Below are positions 9,284 through 18,244 of a DNA stretch of 64,000 nt, piece after piece. Location: assembly GCF_030812295.1 (NCBI RefSeq), contig NZ_JAUSSK010000005.1, forward strand, positions 124,001-188,000, read 5' to 3'. Under the pieces are notes generated by a model, which searched no databases, was not told the DNA's origin, and saw nothing but the letters and a program-made list of their open reading frames with translations. The position numbers and the translations under genes were made by a program. Source of the stretch: Luteibacter jiangsuensis (GTDB lineage Bacteria > Pseudomonadota > Gammaproteobacteria > Xanthomonadales > Rhodanobacteraceae). Position 1 is the first letter of the stretch, and each line of letters opens with the position of its first letter.

Positions 9284-11434
9284 ATGACCCCGCCCAACGA
9301 GTCGACCGCCCCCGCGAAAAGCGCCACCGTCAGGACGGCTCCGCCGCCGGATGTCGCGGAGATCGACCTCAACGATTCCAGTCTCTACGTCCACCGCGAA
9401 CTGTCACAGTTGCAGTTCAACATCCGGGTGCTCGACCAGGCGCTGGATGAATCCAAGCCACTCATCGAGCGGCTCAAGTTCCTGCTGATCTTCTCGTCCA
9501 ACATGGATGAATTCTTCGAGATCCGCGTGGCCGGTCTGAAGCAGCAGATCGCTTTCGACCACGAAATGATCGGTGCCGACGGCATTCCGCCGCGCCGCGT
9601 TCTGGCCGAGATTTCGGAACTGGCGCACCGCCAGATCGATCGGCAGTACGCGATCCTCAACGAGAAAATCCTCCCCGCGCTGGCGGACGAAGGCATCCGC
9701 ATCGTCCGCCGCAACCAGTGGACGCACAAACAGAAGCTCTGGGTGCGTCGCTACTTCCGCCACGAGGTGGCGCCGCTGGTCACGCCGATCGGCCTCGATC
9801 CGACCCATCCGTTTCCACGCCTGGTGAACAAGAGCCTGAACTTCATCGTCCAGCTCGAGGGTACCGACGCCTTCGGCCGTGATTCGGGCCTCGCGATCGT
9901 ACCGGCGCCGCGCATCCTGCCGCGCCTCATCCGCCTGCCCGGGGAAGTCTGCGAAGGTGGCGACAATTACGTGCTGCTCTCGTCGATCATCCACGCCCAT
10001 GCCGACGACCTCTTCCCCGGCATGCGCGTGCTGGGCTCGTATCAGTTCCGCCTCACCCGCAACGCGGACCTGACCATCGACCCGGAGGATGTCGAAGACC
10101 TTGCGCGCACCTTGCGCGGCGAACTCTTCTCGCGCCGCTACGGTGACGCCGTGCGCCTGGAGGTGGCCGACAACTGTCCCAAGCCCCTCGTGGACTACCT
10201 GCTCAAGCAGTACTCGCTGGAAGCGGATTCACTCTACGAAGTGAACGGCCCGGTGAACCTCGCGCGCCTGTTCGAGATGACCTTGCAACCGGCCTACGCG
10301 CGTTTGCAGTTTCCGGGTTTCGTACCCGCCTTGCCAAAGGCGCTGGCCGATGCGGAGGACATGTTCTCGGTGATCGGAAAGCAGGACATCCTGCTCCACC
10401 ACCCCTTCGAATCGTTCTCGCCCGTGGTCGACTTCCTGCGCCAGGCGGCCAAGGACCCCCAAGTACTGACGATCAAGCAGACGCTCTACCGCAGCGGCGC
10501 CAATTCGGAAATCGTCGACGCACTGGTGGAAGCGGCGCGATCGGGCAAGGAAGTCACCGCCGTGGTCGAACTGCGTGCGCGTTTCGACGAAGAGTCCAAC
10601 CTGACCCTGGCCTCGCGCCTGCAGCAAGCCGGGGCCGTGGTGACCTATGGCGTGGTGGGGGTGAAAACACACGCGAAGCTGATGCTCGTGCAGCGCCGCG
10701 AGAACGGCAAGCTGGTGAGCTATGCCCATCTTGGCACCGGCAACTACCATTCGGGCAACGCGAGGCTGTACACCGACTACAGCCTGCTCACGTCCGACGA
10801 GGCCCTGTGCGACGATGTGCATCGCCTGTTCCGTCTGCTCACGGGCATGGGCAAGGCGCTGAAGATGAAGCGGATGCTCTACGCGCCCTTCACGCTGAAG
10901 AAAGGCCTGCTCGACCTGATCGCGCGCGAAGCCGCGCATGCCGCCGCGGGCAAGAAGGCGGAGATCGTCTGCAAGATCAACGCGATCACCGATCCCAAGC
11001 TGATCCGCGCGCTCTACCGGGCGAGCCAGGCGGGCGTGAAGATCGAACTGATCGTTCGCGGCATGTGCTGCCTGCGCGCAGGCATCCCGGGTGTATCGCA
11101 GAATATCCGCGTGCGTTCCGTGGTGGGCCGGTTCCTCGAGCATAGCCGCGTCTACTGGTTCCACAACGATGGCGAACCGGATCTCTATCTGGCCAGCGCC
11201 GACCTGATGGAGCGCAATCTCGACCGCCGCGTCGAGACCTGCTTCCCCATCGAGGGCAAGAAGCTGCGCCAGCGGGTGCGGCGGGAACTGGAGTTCTACC
11301 TCACCGACAACCACTCGGCCTGGGTCCAGCAGCCCGATGGGGGCTACGCCCTCCTCCAGCCGTCCGCCGGCCAGCCGGTCCGCGACGCGCAGACCCAGTT
11401 GCTTGAACGCTTCGGCGGCATGGCGGCACCCTAA
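9284..11434 (+). CDS. ppk: Polyphosphate kinase 1
   Basis: 716 residues, standard PPK1 size. It reversibly transfers the gamma phosphate of ATP to inorganic polyphosphate. The N-terminal PPK domain includes [15 protein letters not shown] near residues 73-87. The phosphorylated active-site His is His463 in [10 protein letters not shown], equivalent to E. coli His435, followed by [23 protein letters not shown]-like second half holds [21 protein letters not shown]. The start is ATG 9284, inside a short non-coding leader with a Pho-box-like array. There is no ppx exopolyphosphatase gene adjacent, which differs from the ppk-ppx pair of enterics. Confidence 0.96.
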   Translation: MTPPNESTAPAKSATVRTAPPPDVAEIDLNDSSLYVHRELSQLQFNIRVLDQALDESKPLIERLKFLLIFSSNMDEFFEIRVAGLKQQIAFDHEMIGADGIPPRRVLAEISELAHRQIDRQYAILNEKILPALADEGIRIVRRNQWTHKQKLWVRRYFRHEVAPLVTPIGLDPTHPFPRLVNKSLNFIVQLEGTDAFGRDSGLAIVPAPRILPRLIRLPGEVCEGGDNYVLLSSIIHAHADDLFPGMRVLGSYQFRLTRNADLTIDPEDVEDLARTLRGELFSRRYGDAVRLEVADNCPKPLVDYLLKQYSLEADSLYEVNGPVNLARLFEMTLQPAYARLQFPGFVPALPKALADAEDMFSVIGKQDILLHHPFESFSPVVDFLRQAAKDPQVLTIKQTLYRSGANSEIVDALVEAARSGKEVTAVVELRARFDEESNLTLASRLQQAGAVVTYGVVGVKTHAKLMLVQRRENGKLVSYAHLGTGNYHSGNARLYTDYSLLTSDEALCDDVHRLFRLLTGMGKALKMKRMLYAPFTLKKGLLDLIAREAAHAAAGKKAEIVCKINAITDPKLIRALYRASQAGVKIELIVRGMCCLRAGIPGVSQNIRVRSVVGRFLEHSRVYWFHNDGEPDLYLASADLMERNLDRRVETCFPIEGKKLRQRVRRELEFYLTDNHSAWVQQPDGGYALLQPSAGQPVRDAQTQLLERFGGMAAP

Positions 11435-11476
11435 GCCGGCATCCACAAAGGCTATCCCCAACGGCCAAGGCGACAG

Positions 11477-11508
11477 CGGCTCCGGACCACGGCAAAATGG
11501 AGCCGTGG
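11477..11508 (+). promoter_or_regulatory. Two mutually exclusive hairpins between ppk and the GGDEF gene
   Basis: CGGCTCC (11477-11483) can pair with GGAGCCG (11499-11505). CCACGGC (11487-11493) can pair with GCCGTGG (11502-11508) instead. The right arms overlap, so only one can form. No T-run follows, so this is not a simple intrinsic terminator. It could be processing or regulatory RNA structure, or chance in GC-rich DNA. Confidence 0.25.
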
Positions 11509-11596
11509 TTGAAAGGGGGAGACGGGCTTTCGATCGATGCGTCCGGATCCAGCCGCGCCCCCAGGGGCGCGCCGCACGCTTGTCGCCGGAATCCGT

Positions 11597-13330
11597 ATGC
11601 GCATGAGCAACCGCCAGCACGGGTGGGTTTACCGTCTCTTCCAGGCGACGGTATTGTGCGGCCTGCTCCTGGGAAGCACCGCTACCGCCTCCGCGGCCAC
11701 GCTCACGGCCAACTGGCGCGAGGTGCGTCCTGGCGATGCTCCCGCCGAGATCCTCCGCGAGGCGGCCCAACGCCCACTGCCGGCCTTCGATCCGGCGCGC
11801 ATGCAGATCCTCCCCAATGCGCCGACCGGCACCTGGGTGATCGTACACAGCCTGCCCCCCTGGACGACGGGCGAACGCGTGCTCAGTGTCGGCCATCCCG
11901 GCATGGGCGCGGTGTCGCTGTACGACGGGGACACGCTGGTGGCAACCACCTCGCTGGATGACTTCGGCCCGTCGCCGCACGGTCACGGCCGGCTGATCTT
12001 CAACGTACCGGCGTCGATTCCGGCGTCGCGGCCTCTCCTGTTGAAATTCGAGCCCACCGCACAGTCGCCGGGTGCTGTGACGATATCGATCGACTCGTGG
12101 CCGGACTACCTGCGGGACGACGGCAGCTGGATGGTCTTCGCCACCGGCTGCTTTGCCGTCATGCTGACCATGGCGCTGATGGCGCTATGCTTTACGCTGA
12201 TCCTGCGTGACATGACCTTCGGCTGGTACGCCGCCTACCTGATTTGTTATGCGTTGATCCAGGGCTTGCGCTCCGGTTTCGTTTTCCACCCGCTCGAGTT
12301 GCAGTCGCTGGCCGGTATGGCCGACAGCCTCGGCGCGGCCGTGACGGCGTTGTCGGTGACCTTCGCGGCCCTGTTCATGCTGCGCTTCGCCAAGGTCGAT
12401 GAATACGTGCCTTTGCTGCGTACGCCCGTGCTGGCCTTTGCGGTGGTGATGCCTTTGCTGATCGTGCTTCGCGCGAGCGGCGTGGGCGTACTGGTAGGCA
12501 TGGCCCAACTGTTGCTGCAGCCCTTGTTGCTGCTTGGTGCGTTGCTCCTGCTCGTGGCCGGTGCCATCGCCGCCGTGCGCGGGTCGCGGCACGCCTGGTT
12601 CTTCCTCGCCGGCTGGACGCCATTGCTTATCCTGACCGCGCTATGCGGCGCCCAGCAGCAGGGCATGTTTACGGAAGCGCCATGGCTGCCGGATGCGGCG
12701 ATCGCCGTGGGGGCCTTCGAGGCGATCGTCTTGTCCATCGGCCTGTCCGACCGTGCGCTCACCATCCGACATGATCGCGACCGCGCACGCCAGCTCGCCG
12801 ACAGCGACCCGCTGACGGGACTGCTCAATCGCCGCGCCTGGACCGATGCCGCGACAGGAGTGCTGGAACAGGGTTCCTCGCGCCCCATCGCCGTGCTGTT
12901 CTTCGACCTGGATCACTTCAAGGAACTCAACGACCGGCACGGCCACGCCACCGGCGACCGCGCCCTGGTGGCGGTGGCGGCTGCCCTGCGCCACGAGCTC
13001 CGGCCTCCCGACCTGCTCGGCCGCTACGGCGGCGAAGAGTTCGTGGCCTTGCTGCAGGGCGTGGAGAAAGAAAATGCCATGCAGGTCGCGACGCGGTTGT
13101 GCCGGCGCGTGCATCGGCTCGACGTGCACCTAGGCTCCCCGGATTCACTGTTGACGGTATCGATCGGGGTGGCCATGCGCACGCCCGCGGATACCGTTCA
13201 GTCGCTGGTCGAGCGGGCGGACAAGGCCATGTATGCGGCGAAGCTCGCGGGGCGCAACCAGGCGATGTGCGCCGGCCACGCCGGACCGGTGCTGGTCCGC
13301 CGCAACGACGTGGGCAAGGCGGTGAATTGA
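11597..13330 (+). CDS. Membrane-bound diguanylate cyclase (7TMR-DISM sensor, GGDEF)
   Basis: Start chosen at ATG 11597 (577 residues); ATG 11603 is equally possible, and an upstream extension to 11537 lacks a binding site and delays the signal peptide. A signal peptide (Leu/Gly-rich, ending ASAA) is followed by a periplasmic DISMED2-like region (about 30-185). A seven-helix block (about 190-395) comes next, then a GGDEF domain. The active-site loop is GGEEF (478-482) in RYGGEEF. An RPPD motif at 469-472, five residues before it, matches the RxxD product-inhibition site. It should therefore make c-di-GMP under feedback control. The periplasmic ligand is unknown; no EAL domain is present. Confidence 0.9.
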   Translation: MRMSNRQHGWVYRLFQATVLCGLLLGSTATASAATLTANWREVRPGDAPAEILREAAQRPLPAFDPARMQILPNAPTGTWVIVHSLPPWTTGERVLSVGHPGMGAVSLYDGDTLVATTSLDDFGPSPHGHGRLIFNVPASIPASRPLLLKFEPTAQSPGAVTISIDSWPDYLRDDGSWMVFATGCFAVMLTMALMALCFTLILRDMTFGWYAAYLICYALIQGLRSGFVFHPLELQSLAGMADSLGAAVTALSVTFAALFMLRFAKVDEYVPLLRTPVLAFAVVMPLLIVLRASGVGVLVGMAQLLLQPLLLLGALLLLVAGAIAAVRGSRHAWFFLAGWTPLLILTALCGAQQQGMFTEAPWLPDAAIAVGAFEAIVLSIGLSDRALTIRHDRDRARQLADSDPLTGLLNRRAWTDAATGVLEQGSSRPIAVLFFDLDHFKELNDRHGHATGDRALVAVAAALRHELRPPDLLGRYGGEEFVALLQGVEKENAMQVATRLCRRVHRLDVHLGSPDSLLTVSIGVAMRTPADTVQSLVERADKAMYAAKLAGRNQAMCAGHAGPVLVRRNDVGKAVN

Positions 13331-13343
13331 GGGAGCGCCGTCT

Positions 13344-13424
13344 ATCGCCGCTGAAGCGGCTCCCACACTTGCTCTTGCATGCTCGTTGGTACGCGCACCT
13401 TGTGGGAGCCGCCTCAGCGGCGAT
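13344..13424. repeat. Inverted pair of 23-bp REP-like hairpin repeats (subfamily A)
   Basis: Two copies in opposite orientation, at 13344-13366 (minus) and 13402-13424 (plus). Each is GTGGGA, then a hairpin of GCCGCT (or GCCGCC) with AGCGGC and a 2-nt loop, then GAT. They lie between the GGDEF gene and the convergent E1 gene. The layout resembles paired REP/BIME sequences mobilised by RAYT enzymes, which carry a short G-rich head before the hairpin. Confidence 0.8.
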
Positions 13425-13434
13425 CGGCTCCGCC

Positions 13435-15699
13435 TCAGGCCAGCCCGGCGGCCGCGGCCACGATATCGTCGTCGCCCGGCAACACCAGGAACGCCGCACC
13501 CGCCAGTGGCGTGAACGTATCGGCGCCCACGACACGGCGCAGCGGCACGTGTCCCAGCCCCGCCTCGACGATGGCGGTGATCACGCCCTCGCCCACGCCC
13601 GCGCTCTTGCGTCCCTCGTCCACCACCAGGATACGTTTCGCACCCTTCGCCTGCGCGGCGATGAAGGCGTCGTTGAGTGGCACGAGCCAGCGCAGGTCCA
13701 CCACGCGCACTTTCCAGCCGTGTTCCGCCTCGATCCGCCGCGCCGCGCGCAGGCTCATCGGCACACCGTTGCCGAAGGTGAAGACGACGAGATCGTTCGC
13801 AGCTTCCTCGTAGACCCGCCCCTCACCCAGCGGCATCGCCTCGCCCGGTGCCGGGTAGGCGAATTGCCACTGGCCATCGCCAGCCTCGTAGAGGTCCTTG
13901 GTCATGTACAGAGCGATCGGTTCGAGGAAAGCGGTGACCCGGCCGTCGACTTTCGCGAGGGCTGCCAGGGTTCGCAGCATCGTCGCGGCATCGTCGCCGC
14001 GGCTCGGACAACCCACCACGAATCCGGGGATGTCGCGCAACGCGGCGATCGAGTTGTCGTTGTGGAAATGACCGCCGAAGCCGCGCTGGTAGCCCAGGGA
14101 AGCCACGCGCATCAGCATCGGATTACGGTACTGCCCGTTGGAGAAGAATTGCAACGAGGCCGCTTCGCCACGGATCTGGTCGCAGGCGTTGTGGAAGTAC
14201 GCGAGGTACTGGATCTCGGGCAACGGCAGCATGCCCATGTTGGCATAGCCCTGCGCTAGGCCGAGGATCATCGTCTCGTCGAGCAACGTGTTGAACACGC
14301 GGGCGTTGCGGAAGGTCTTGTGCAAGCCCTTGGTCACCGTATACACGCCACCCTTCTGCGCCACGTCCTCACCGAACAGCAGGCTTTCCGGATACTTCGC
14401 CATGAGATCGTGCAGGGCCTGGCCGATCTGGATGGCCAGGTGGCGTGGCGGTTGTTTTTCCGGAAGCTTGTCGGCGCCGCCGAACGCGCGCTCGCGCTCC
14501 GTCGCCTCGCCCATGCGCGCCGCTTCCGCACGAACGGCATCGGGCGTGTACGGGGCCAGTGGCGCCATGACGTCGGCCAGGCTGTCGAGCTTGGCCGTGC
14601 GATCGGCCGCATCGGCCGCATCGAAGCAGCGCTTGCGAATCCCCTCGTAGAGCCCGAGCAGGCTCTCGGGATCGTAAAGACCCGAGGCGAGCGCGATGGT
14701 CGCACTGCGCAGCAGCGGATCGGTCGCTTCCAACGCCACCAGTTCCTCGACCGATCGCCACTCGATCTCGAAATCGGTGCCCGCGTGGCCCATGACCCGT
14801 GTCGTGGCCAGGTGCAGGAAGGTCGGCCGGCGCGTGCTGCGGCAGTGGGCGACGGCACGTTCGACGTCCGCATAGCCGCTGGCGAGGTCGAGGCCGTCGG
14901 CGTGGAAGTAGTCGAGGTCCGCACGATGGCGGAAGTTGTTGGCCACCCACCCGCCCGGCGTCTTCACCGAGATACCGATGCCGTTGTCCTCGCACACGAA
15001 GAGTACGGGCGCGGGGAGCTTCTGGTAGGCCGTCCACGCCGCGGCGTTGAACGCCGTCTGCGCCGTGGCGTGGTTCGACGAGGCATCGCCGAACGAGCAG
15101 ATCGCGATCGAATCGTCCGGCACGGGCAAGGCGTGCCCGATACGCTTGGCCTGCTCGATGGCGACCGCCGTGCCGAGCGCCTTGGGCAGGTGCGAGGCGA
15201 TGGTCGAGGTCTGCGGGAGCACCCACAACGGCTTGCTTCCCCAGACCTTGTGGCGGCCGCCGGACGCGGGGTCCTCGCTGCTCGCGGCGAAGGACAAGGC
15301 CGAGTCCATCACCGGATCCATGCCGGGAAGCTTACGGAAGCGCTCGGCCATGAAGCCGCCACTGCGATAGTGCAGGAACGCCGGATCGGTATGCCGGGTG
15401 GCCCGCGCGACCATCGCATTGCCTTCGTGTCCGGACGAGCCGATCGTGTAGAACACCTTGTTCTGCACACGCAGCACGCGCGCCATCAGGTCGAGGTGGC
15501 GACTGATCAGCTGCGACTCGAACAACTCGCGAAACCCGCGCGCATCCAATGCGCTGCCGGGCAATACCGGCTCGTCGTCATGCGGCGCGCGGGCGGCGTC
15601 GCCCCGCCACGACTGCACGAACTCGACGAAATTCCGGTCGACGATCTCGGCGCGGTTGAAACCCTTGTGACGGGCGGCGATGGCTTGCGGGACGGACAT
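13435..15699 (-). CDS. Fused alpha/beta E1 of a 2-oxoacid (branched-chain type) dehydrogenase
   Basis: 754 residues joining two domains normally made as separate chains. Residues about 50-390 are the ThDP-binding alpha part (SSGHEGNAMVARA; FGDASSNHA near 203-209 as the ThDP/Mg motif; EDNGIGISVKTP). Residues about 410-754 are the beta (transketolase pyrimidine plus C-terminal) part, with LLFGEDVAQKGGVYTVTKGL, LPEIQYLAYFHNACDQ and VVDEGRKSAGVGEG. Similarity is to branched-chain 2-oxoisovalerate dehydrogenase E1. It would decarboxylate a 2-oxoacid and acylate an E2 lipoyl domain, but no E2 or E3 gene is adjacent. The alpha C-terminus is joined by an Ala-rich linker. The exact substrate is not known. 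Confidence 0.8.
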   Translation of the reverse strand: MSVPQAIAARHKGFNRAEIVDRNFVEFVQSWRGDAARAPHDDEPVLPGSALDARGFRELFESQLISRHLDLMARVLRVQNKVFYTIGSSGHEGNAMVARATRHTDPAFLHYRSGGFMAERFRKLPGMDPVMDSALSFAASSEDPASGGRHKVWGSKPLWVLPQTSTIASHLPKALGTAVAIEQAKRIGHALPVPDDSIAICSFGDASSNHATAQTAFNAAAWTAYQKLPAPVLFVCEDNGIGISVKTPGGWVANNFRHRADLDYFHADGLDLASGYADVERAVAHCRSTRRPTFLHLATTRVMGHAGTDFEIEWRSVEELVALEATDPLLRSATIALASGLYDPESLLGLYEGIRKRCFDAADAADRTAKLDSLADVMAPLAPYTPDAVRAEAARMGEATERERAFGGADKLPEKQPPRHLAIQIGQALHDLMAKYPESLLFGEDVAQKGGVYTVTKGLHKTFRNARVFNTLLDETMILGLAQGYANMGMLPLPEIQYLAYFHNACDQIRGEAASLQFFSNGQYRNPMLMRVASLGYQRGFGGHFHNDNSIAALRDIPGFVVGCPSRGDDAATMLRTLAALAKVDGRVTAFLEPIALYMTKDLYEAGDGQWQFAYPAPGEAMPLGEGRVYEEAANDLVVFTFGNGVPMSLRAARRIEAEHGWKVRVVDLRWLVPLNDAFIAAQAKGAKRILVVDEGRKSAGVGEGVITAIVEAGLGHVPLRRVVGADTFTPLAGAAFLVLPGDDDIVAAAAGLA

Positions 15700-15723
15700 G
15701 GGGAAGACTCGGGAAAGTGAGGA

Positions 15724-16347
15724 TCAGGCGTGCATCGGCGAGAAGCCGGGCTGCGCACGAACGCGCGCCAGCCAATCGGTGACGTTCGGCCAGCGGGAAA
15801 GATCGAAGCCGCCGTCGGCGGCACAATGCGTATAGGCGAACAGCGCGATGTCGGCCACGCCGAAGACGCCTCCACTGAAGAACGATTCGCCCGAGAGATG
15901 GTCTTCCATCACGTCGAACGCCCGGGCACCGCGCTCGAGCAACTGCGGCAACTCCGCGCGACGCGGGTGGTCCTCCGGCAGCCACTTGCAGACGAAGCGC
16001 GCCACGGCCACGTAAGGCTCGTGGCTGTACTGCTCGAAGAACATCCATTGCAACGTGCGCGCACGCTCCCATGGGTCCGACGGCAGCCATGGCGTGCCCT
16101 CGGCGAGATAGCACAGGATCGCGTTGGACTCGGCGAGGCGACGGCCGTCTTCCAGCACGAGCAGGGGCACCTTGCCGTTCGGGTTCAATGCGAGGAACTC
16201 CTGCGTGCGCGTGGCCCCGGCCGTGCTGTCGGTCTCGATCCAGCGGTAGGGGCGGCCGAGCGCGTCCAACAGGTGTTGCAGCTTGTAGCAATTGCCCGAT
16301 GCGCGCAGGCCATAGATGGTCGGCATGGGGGAGTCGGAATGGGCCAA
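15724..16347 (-). CDS. Glutathione S-transferase family protein
   Basis: 207 residues from a TTG start with GAGGA upstream; the alternative ATG start at 16326 would remove seven residues. The N-terminal thioredoxin-like domain has IYGLRASGNCYKLQHLL, where Ser or Cys could be the glutathione-activating residue. The conserved cis-Pro follows in GKVPLLVLEDG, then ESNAILCYLAEGT (the Glu-Ser glutathione-binding pair). The C-terminal helical domain has VADIALFAYTH, with the N-capping Asp of the family. Predicted cytosolic. It lies 24 bp upstream of the E1 gene on the same strand and may be cotranscribed. Substrate unknown. Confidence 0.85.
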   Translation of the reverse strand: MAHSDSPMPTIYGLRASGNCYKLQHLLDALGRPYRWIETDSTAGATRTQEFLALNPNGKVPLLVLEDGRRLAESNAILCYLAEGTPWLPSDPWERARTLQWMFFEQYSHEPYVAVARFVCKWLPEDHPRRAELPQLLERGARAFDVMEDHLSGESFFSGGVFGVADIALFAYTHCAADGGFDLSRWPNVTDWLARVRAQPGFSPMHA

Positions 16348-16373
16348 GGGATGTCCTCAGGGGAAGGAAGGAA

Positions 16374-16910
16374 TCAACGGCGGCGAGCAATCCACTGTTC
16401 GCGGGTCTGCCCCCATAGATCGACGATGTCGTCCTCGAACGGTGGCGGTAAGGCGCCGGGGCCTTGCCAGGTGGAACCGAGCTTCTTGGCGACGCCGATC
16501 GAGGCGAGGTTCCGCGGGTTGATCGAATGGATCACCTGGCTCCAGCCGAGGTTGGCAAATGCCCAGTCCATCGAGGCGGCCGCGCCTTCCGTCGCGTAGC
16601 CCTTGCCCCAGGTTTCCCGCAGCAGCCCCCAGCCGATCTCATGGCCAGGCCAGCCTTCCGGCTGCCATGGCCCCAGTCGGCCCACCCAGCGTCCGCTGGC
16701 GCGTTCGATCACCGAGAACATGCCGAAACCGTCGATGCTCCAGCAACCGGCCATGGTCATGAAGTTGCGCCAGGCGATGGCGCGCGGCTGCGGACCGCCG
16801 AGGAACCGGTTGACTTCCGGATCGGCCATGCATTCGGCCCAGGCGTCGAAGTCCTCCGCTGCCGTGGGCCGGAGGATCAACCGGTCGGTTTCGATGACGG
16901 GCCCGTGCAT
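16374..16910 (-). CDS. GNAT N-acetyltransferase (RimJ/RimL type)
   Basis: 178 residues with the RimJ/RimL-like opening IETDRLILRPTAAEDFDAWAE. The acetyl-CoA-binding region is GWGLLRETWGKGYATEGAAA near residues 91-110 (R/Q-x2-G-x-G/A variant: WGKGYA). It ends with the SINPRNLASIGVAKKLG helix typical of this class. It probably acetylates an amino group on a small molecule or a protein N-terminus. It lies just downstream of the glutaryl-CoA dehydrogenase gene (7 bp apart, same strand), so cotranscription is likely. A second, related GNAT is encoded at 48231-48791. Confidence 0.85.
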   Translation of the reverse strand: MHGPVIETDRLILRPTAAEDFDAWAECMADPEVNRFLGGPQPRAIAWRNFMTMAGCWSIDGFGMFSVIERASGRWVGRLGPWQPEGWPGHEIGWGLLRETWGKGYATEGAAASMDWAFANLGWSQVIHSINPRNLASIGVAKKLGSTWQGPGALPPPFEDDIVDLWGQTREQWIARRR

Positions 16911-16917
16911 GCCGGCG

Positions 16918-18087
16918 TCAGAACGCGTTGATGCCCGTGAGTTCGCGGCCGACCACCAGCTGGTGGACGGTCTCGGTGCCCTCGTAGGTGATGACCGATT
17001 CCAGGTTCAGCGCATGGCGGATCGCCGAATGTTCCGTGGTGATGCCCGCGCCACCGAGGATGTCGCGGCAGTCGCGTGCGATGTCCAGCGCCATGCGCAC
17101 GTTGTTCCACTTCGCCAGCGACACCTGGGTGGGCTGCAGACGGCCGGCGTCCTTCAAGCGACCCAACTGAAGGGAAAGCAACTGCGCGGTCGTGATGCGG
17201 CGTGCCATGTCGGCCACCCGGATCTGCACGGCCTGGTTCGCCGCCAGTGGGCGATTGAACAACACGCGCTGCGCGGTGTAGTCGAGCACTTCCTTCAGGC
17301 AGGCCTGCGCGGCGCCGATCGGGCCCCAGGTGATGCCGTAACGGGCCTGGTTGAGGCAACCCAGCGGTCCCTTCAGGCCCTTCACGTTGGGCAGCCGTGC
17401 ACTGTCCGGCACGCGCACGTCGTCGAAGAACAGCCCGGAGGTGACCGAGGCGCGCAGGCTCATCTTCTTGTGCACTTCCTGCGCGGCGAAGCCCTTGGTG
17501 TTCGTCGGCACGACGAAGCCCTGGATGCCCTCGTCGGTCTGCGCCCAGACGATCGCGATGTGGGCGAGGTTGCCATTGGTGATCCACATCTTGGCGCCGT
17601 TGATCACCCAGTCGCCGCCATCCCTGCGCGCGACCGTCTTCATGTTGGCGGGATCGGAACCCCCGTGCGGCTCGGTCAGGCCGAAGCAGCCGATGATCTC
17701 GCCCGCGGCCATCCGCGGCAGGTATTCACGCTTCTGCTCCTCGGAACCGTAGGCGAAGATGGGATACATGCACAGCGAGCTTTGCACCGAGGCGAAGCTG
17801 CGCAGGCCCGAATCGCCCCGCTCAAGCTCCTGGCAGATCAGGCCGTAGCTCACCCCGTTCATGCCGGCGCAGCCGTATTCCTCTGGCAGCGTGGCGCCGA
17901 GAAGGCCCAGCGAGGCGATCTCCGGAACCAGCTCGGCGGGAAACCGGCCCTGGTCGAAGCAGTCACCGATGATGGGAAGGACCTTTTCGTCGACGAAGCG
18001 TCCGACGGTGTCCTGGACCATGCGCTCTTCGTCGGTGAGCAGCGAGCGGACATCGTAGAGGTCGAGCGGATCGAGACGGTGGGCCAT
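16918..18087 (-). CDS. gcdH: Glutaryl-CoA dehydrogenase
   Basis: Start at ATG 18087 (MAHRLDPLDLYDV) gives 389 residues, the usual GcdH length; an in-frame extension to 18252 has low-complexity sequence and overlaps the divergent transporter gene, so it was rejected. Acyl-CoA dehydrogenase signatures include CFGLTEPHGGSDPANMKT (FAD/substrate region) and WITNG. The C-terminal TYEGTETVHQLVVGRELTG holds the catalytic Glu base and is typical of GcdH. The enzyme oxidises and decarboxylates glutaryl-CoA to crotonyl-CoA in lysine/tryptophan degradation. That fits the ALDH7-type enzyme at 4792. Other short-chain acyl-CoA substrates cannot be excluded. Confidence 0.82.
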   Translation of the reverse strand: MAHRLDPLDLYDVRSLLTDEERMVQDTVGRFVDEKVLPIIGDCFDQGRFPAELVPEIASLGLLGATLPEEYGCAGMNGVSYGLICQELERGDSGLRSFASVQSSLCMYPIFAYGSEEQKREYLPRMAAGEIIGCFGLTEPHGGSDPANMKTVARRDGGDWVINGAKMWITNGNLAHIAIVWAQTDEGIQGFVVPTNTKGFAAQEVHKKMSLRASVTSGLFFDDVRVPDSARLPNVKGLKGPLGCLNQARYGITWGPIGAAQACLKEVLDYTAQRVLFNRPLAANQAVQIRVADMARRITTAQLLSLQLGRLKDAGRLQPTQVSLAKWNNVRMALDIARDCRDILGGAGITTEHSAIRHALNLESVITYEGTETVHQLVVGRELTGINAF

Positions 18088-18244
18088 ACTGGGGACTCTT
18101 GCGTGGGCAGCCGGAAAGCCCACGATTGTAGCCATGGCCGATGGCGGGGTCATGGCGGGCCGCAGCAATCGTGGGACCGGTTGCCGGAATCTCGACGCCG
18201 GAGGCGCCATAATGAGGGTCCTGCCCGCTCCCTGACGGACCGCC

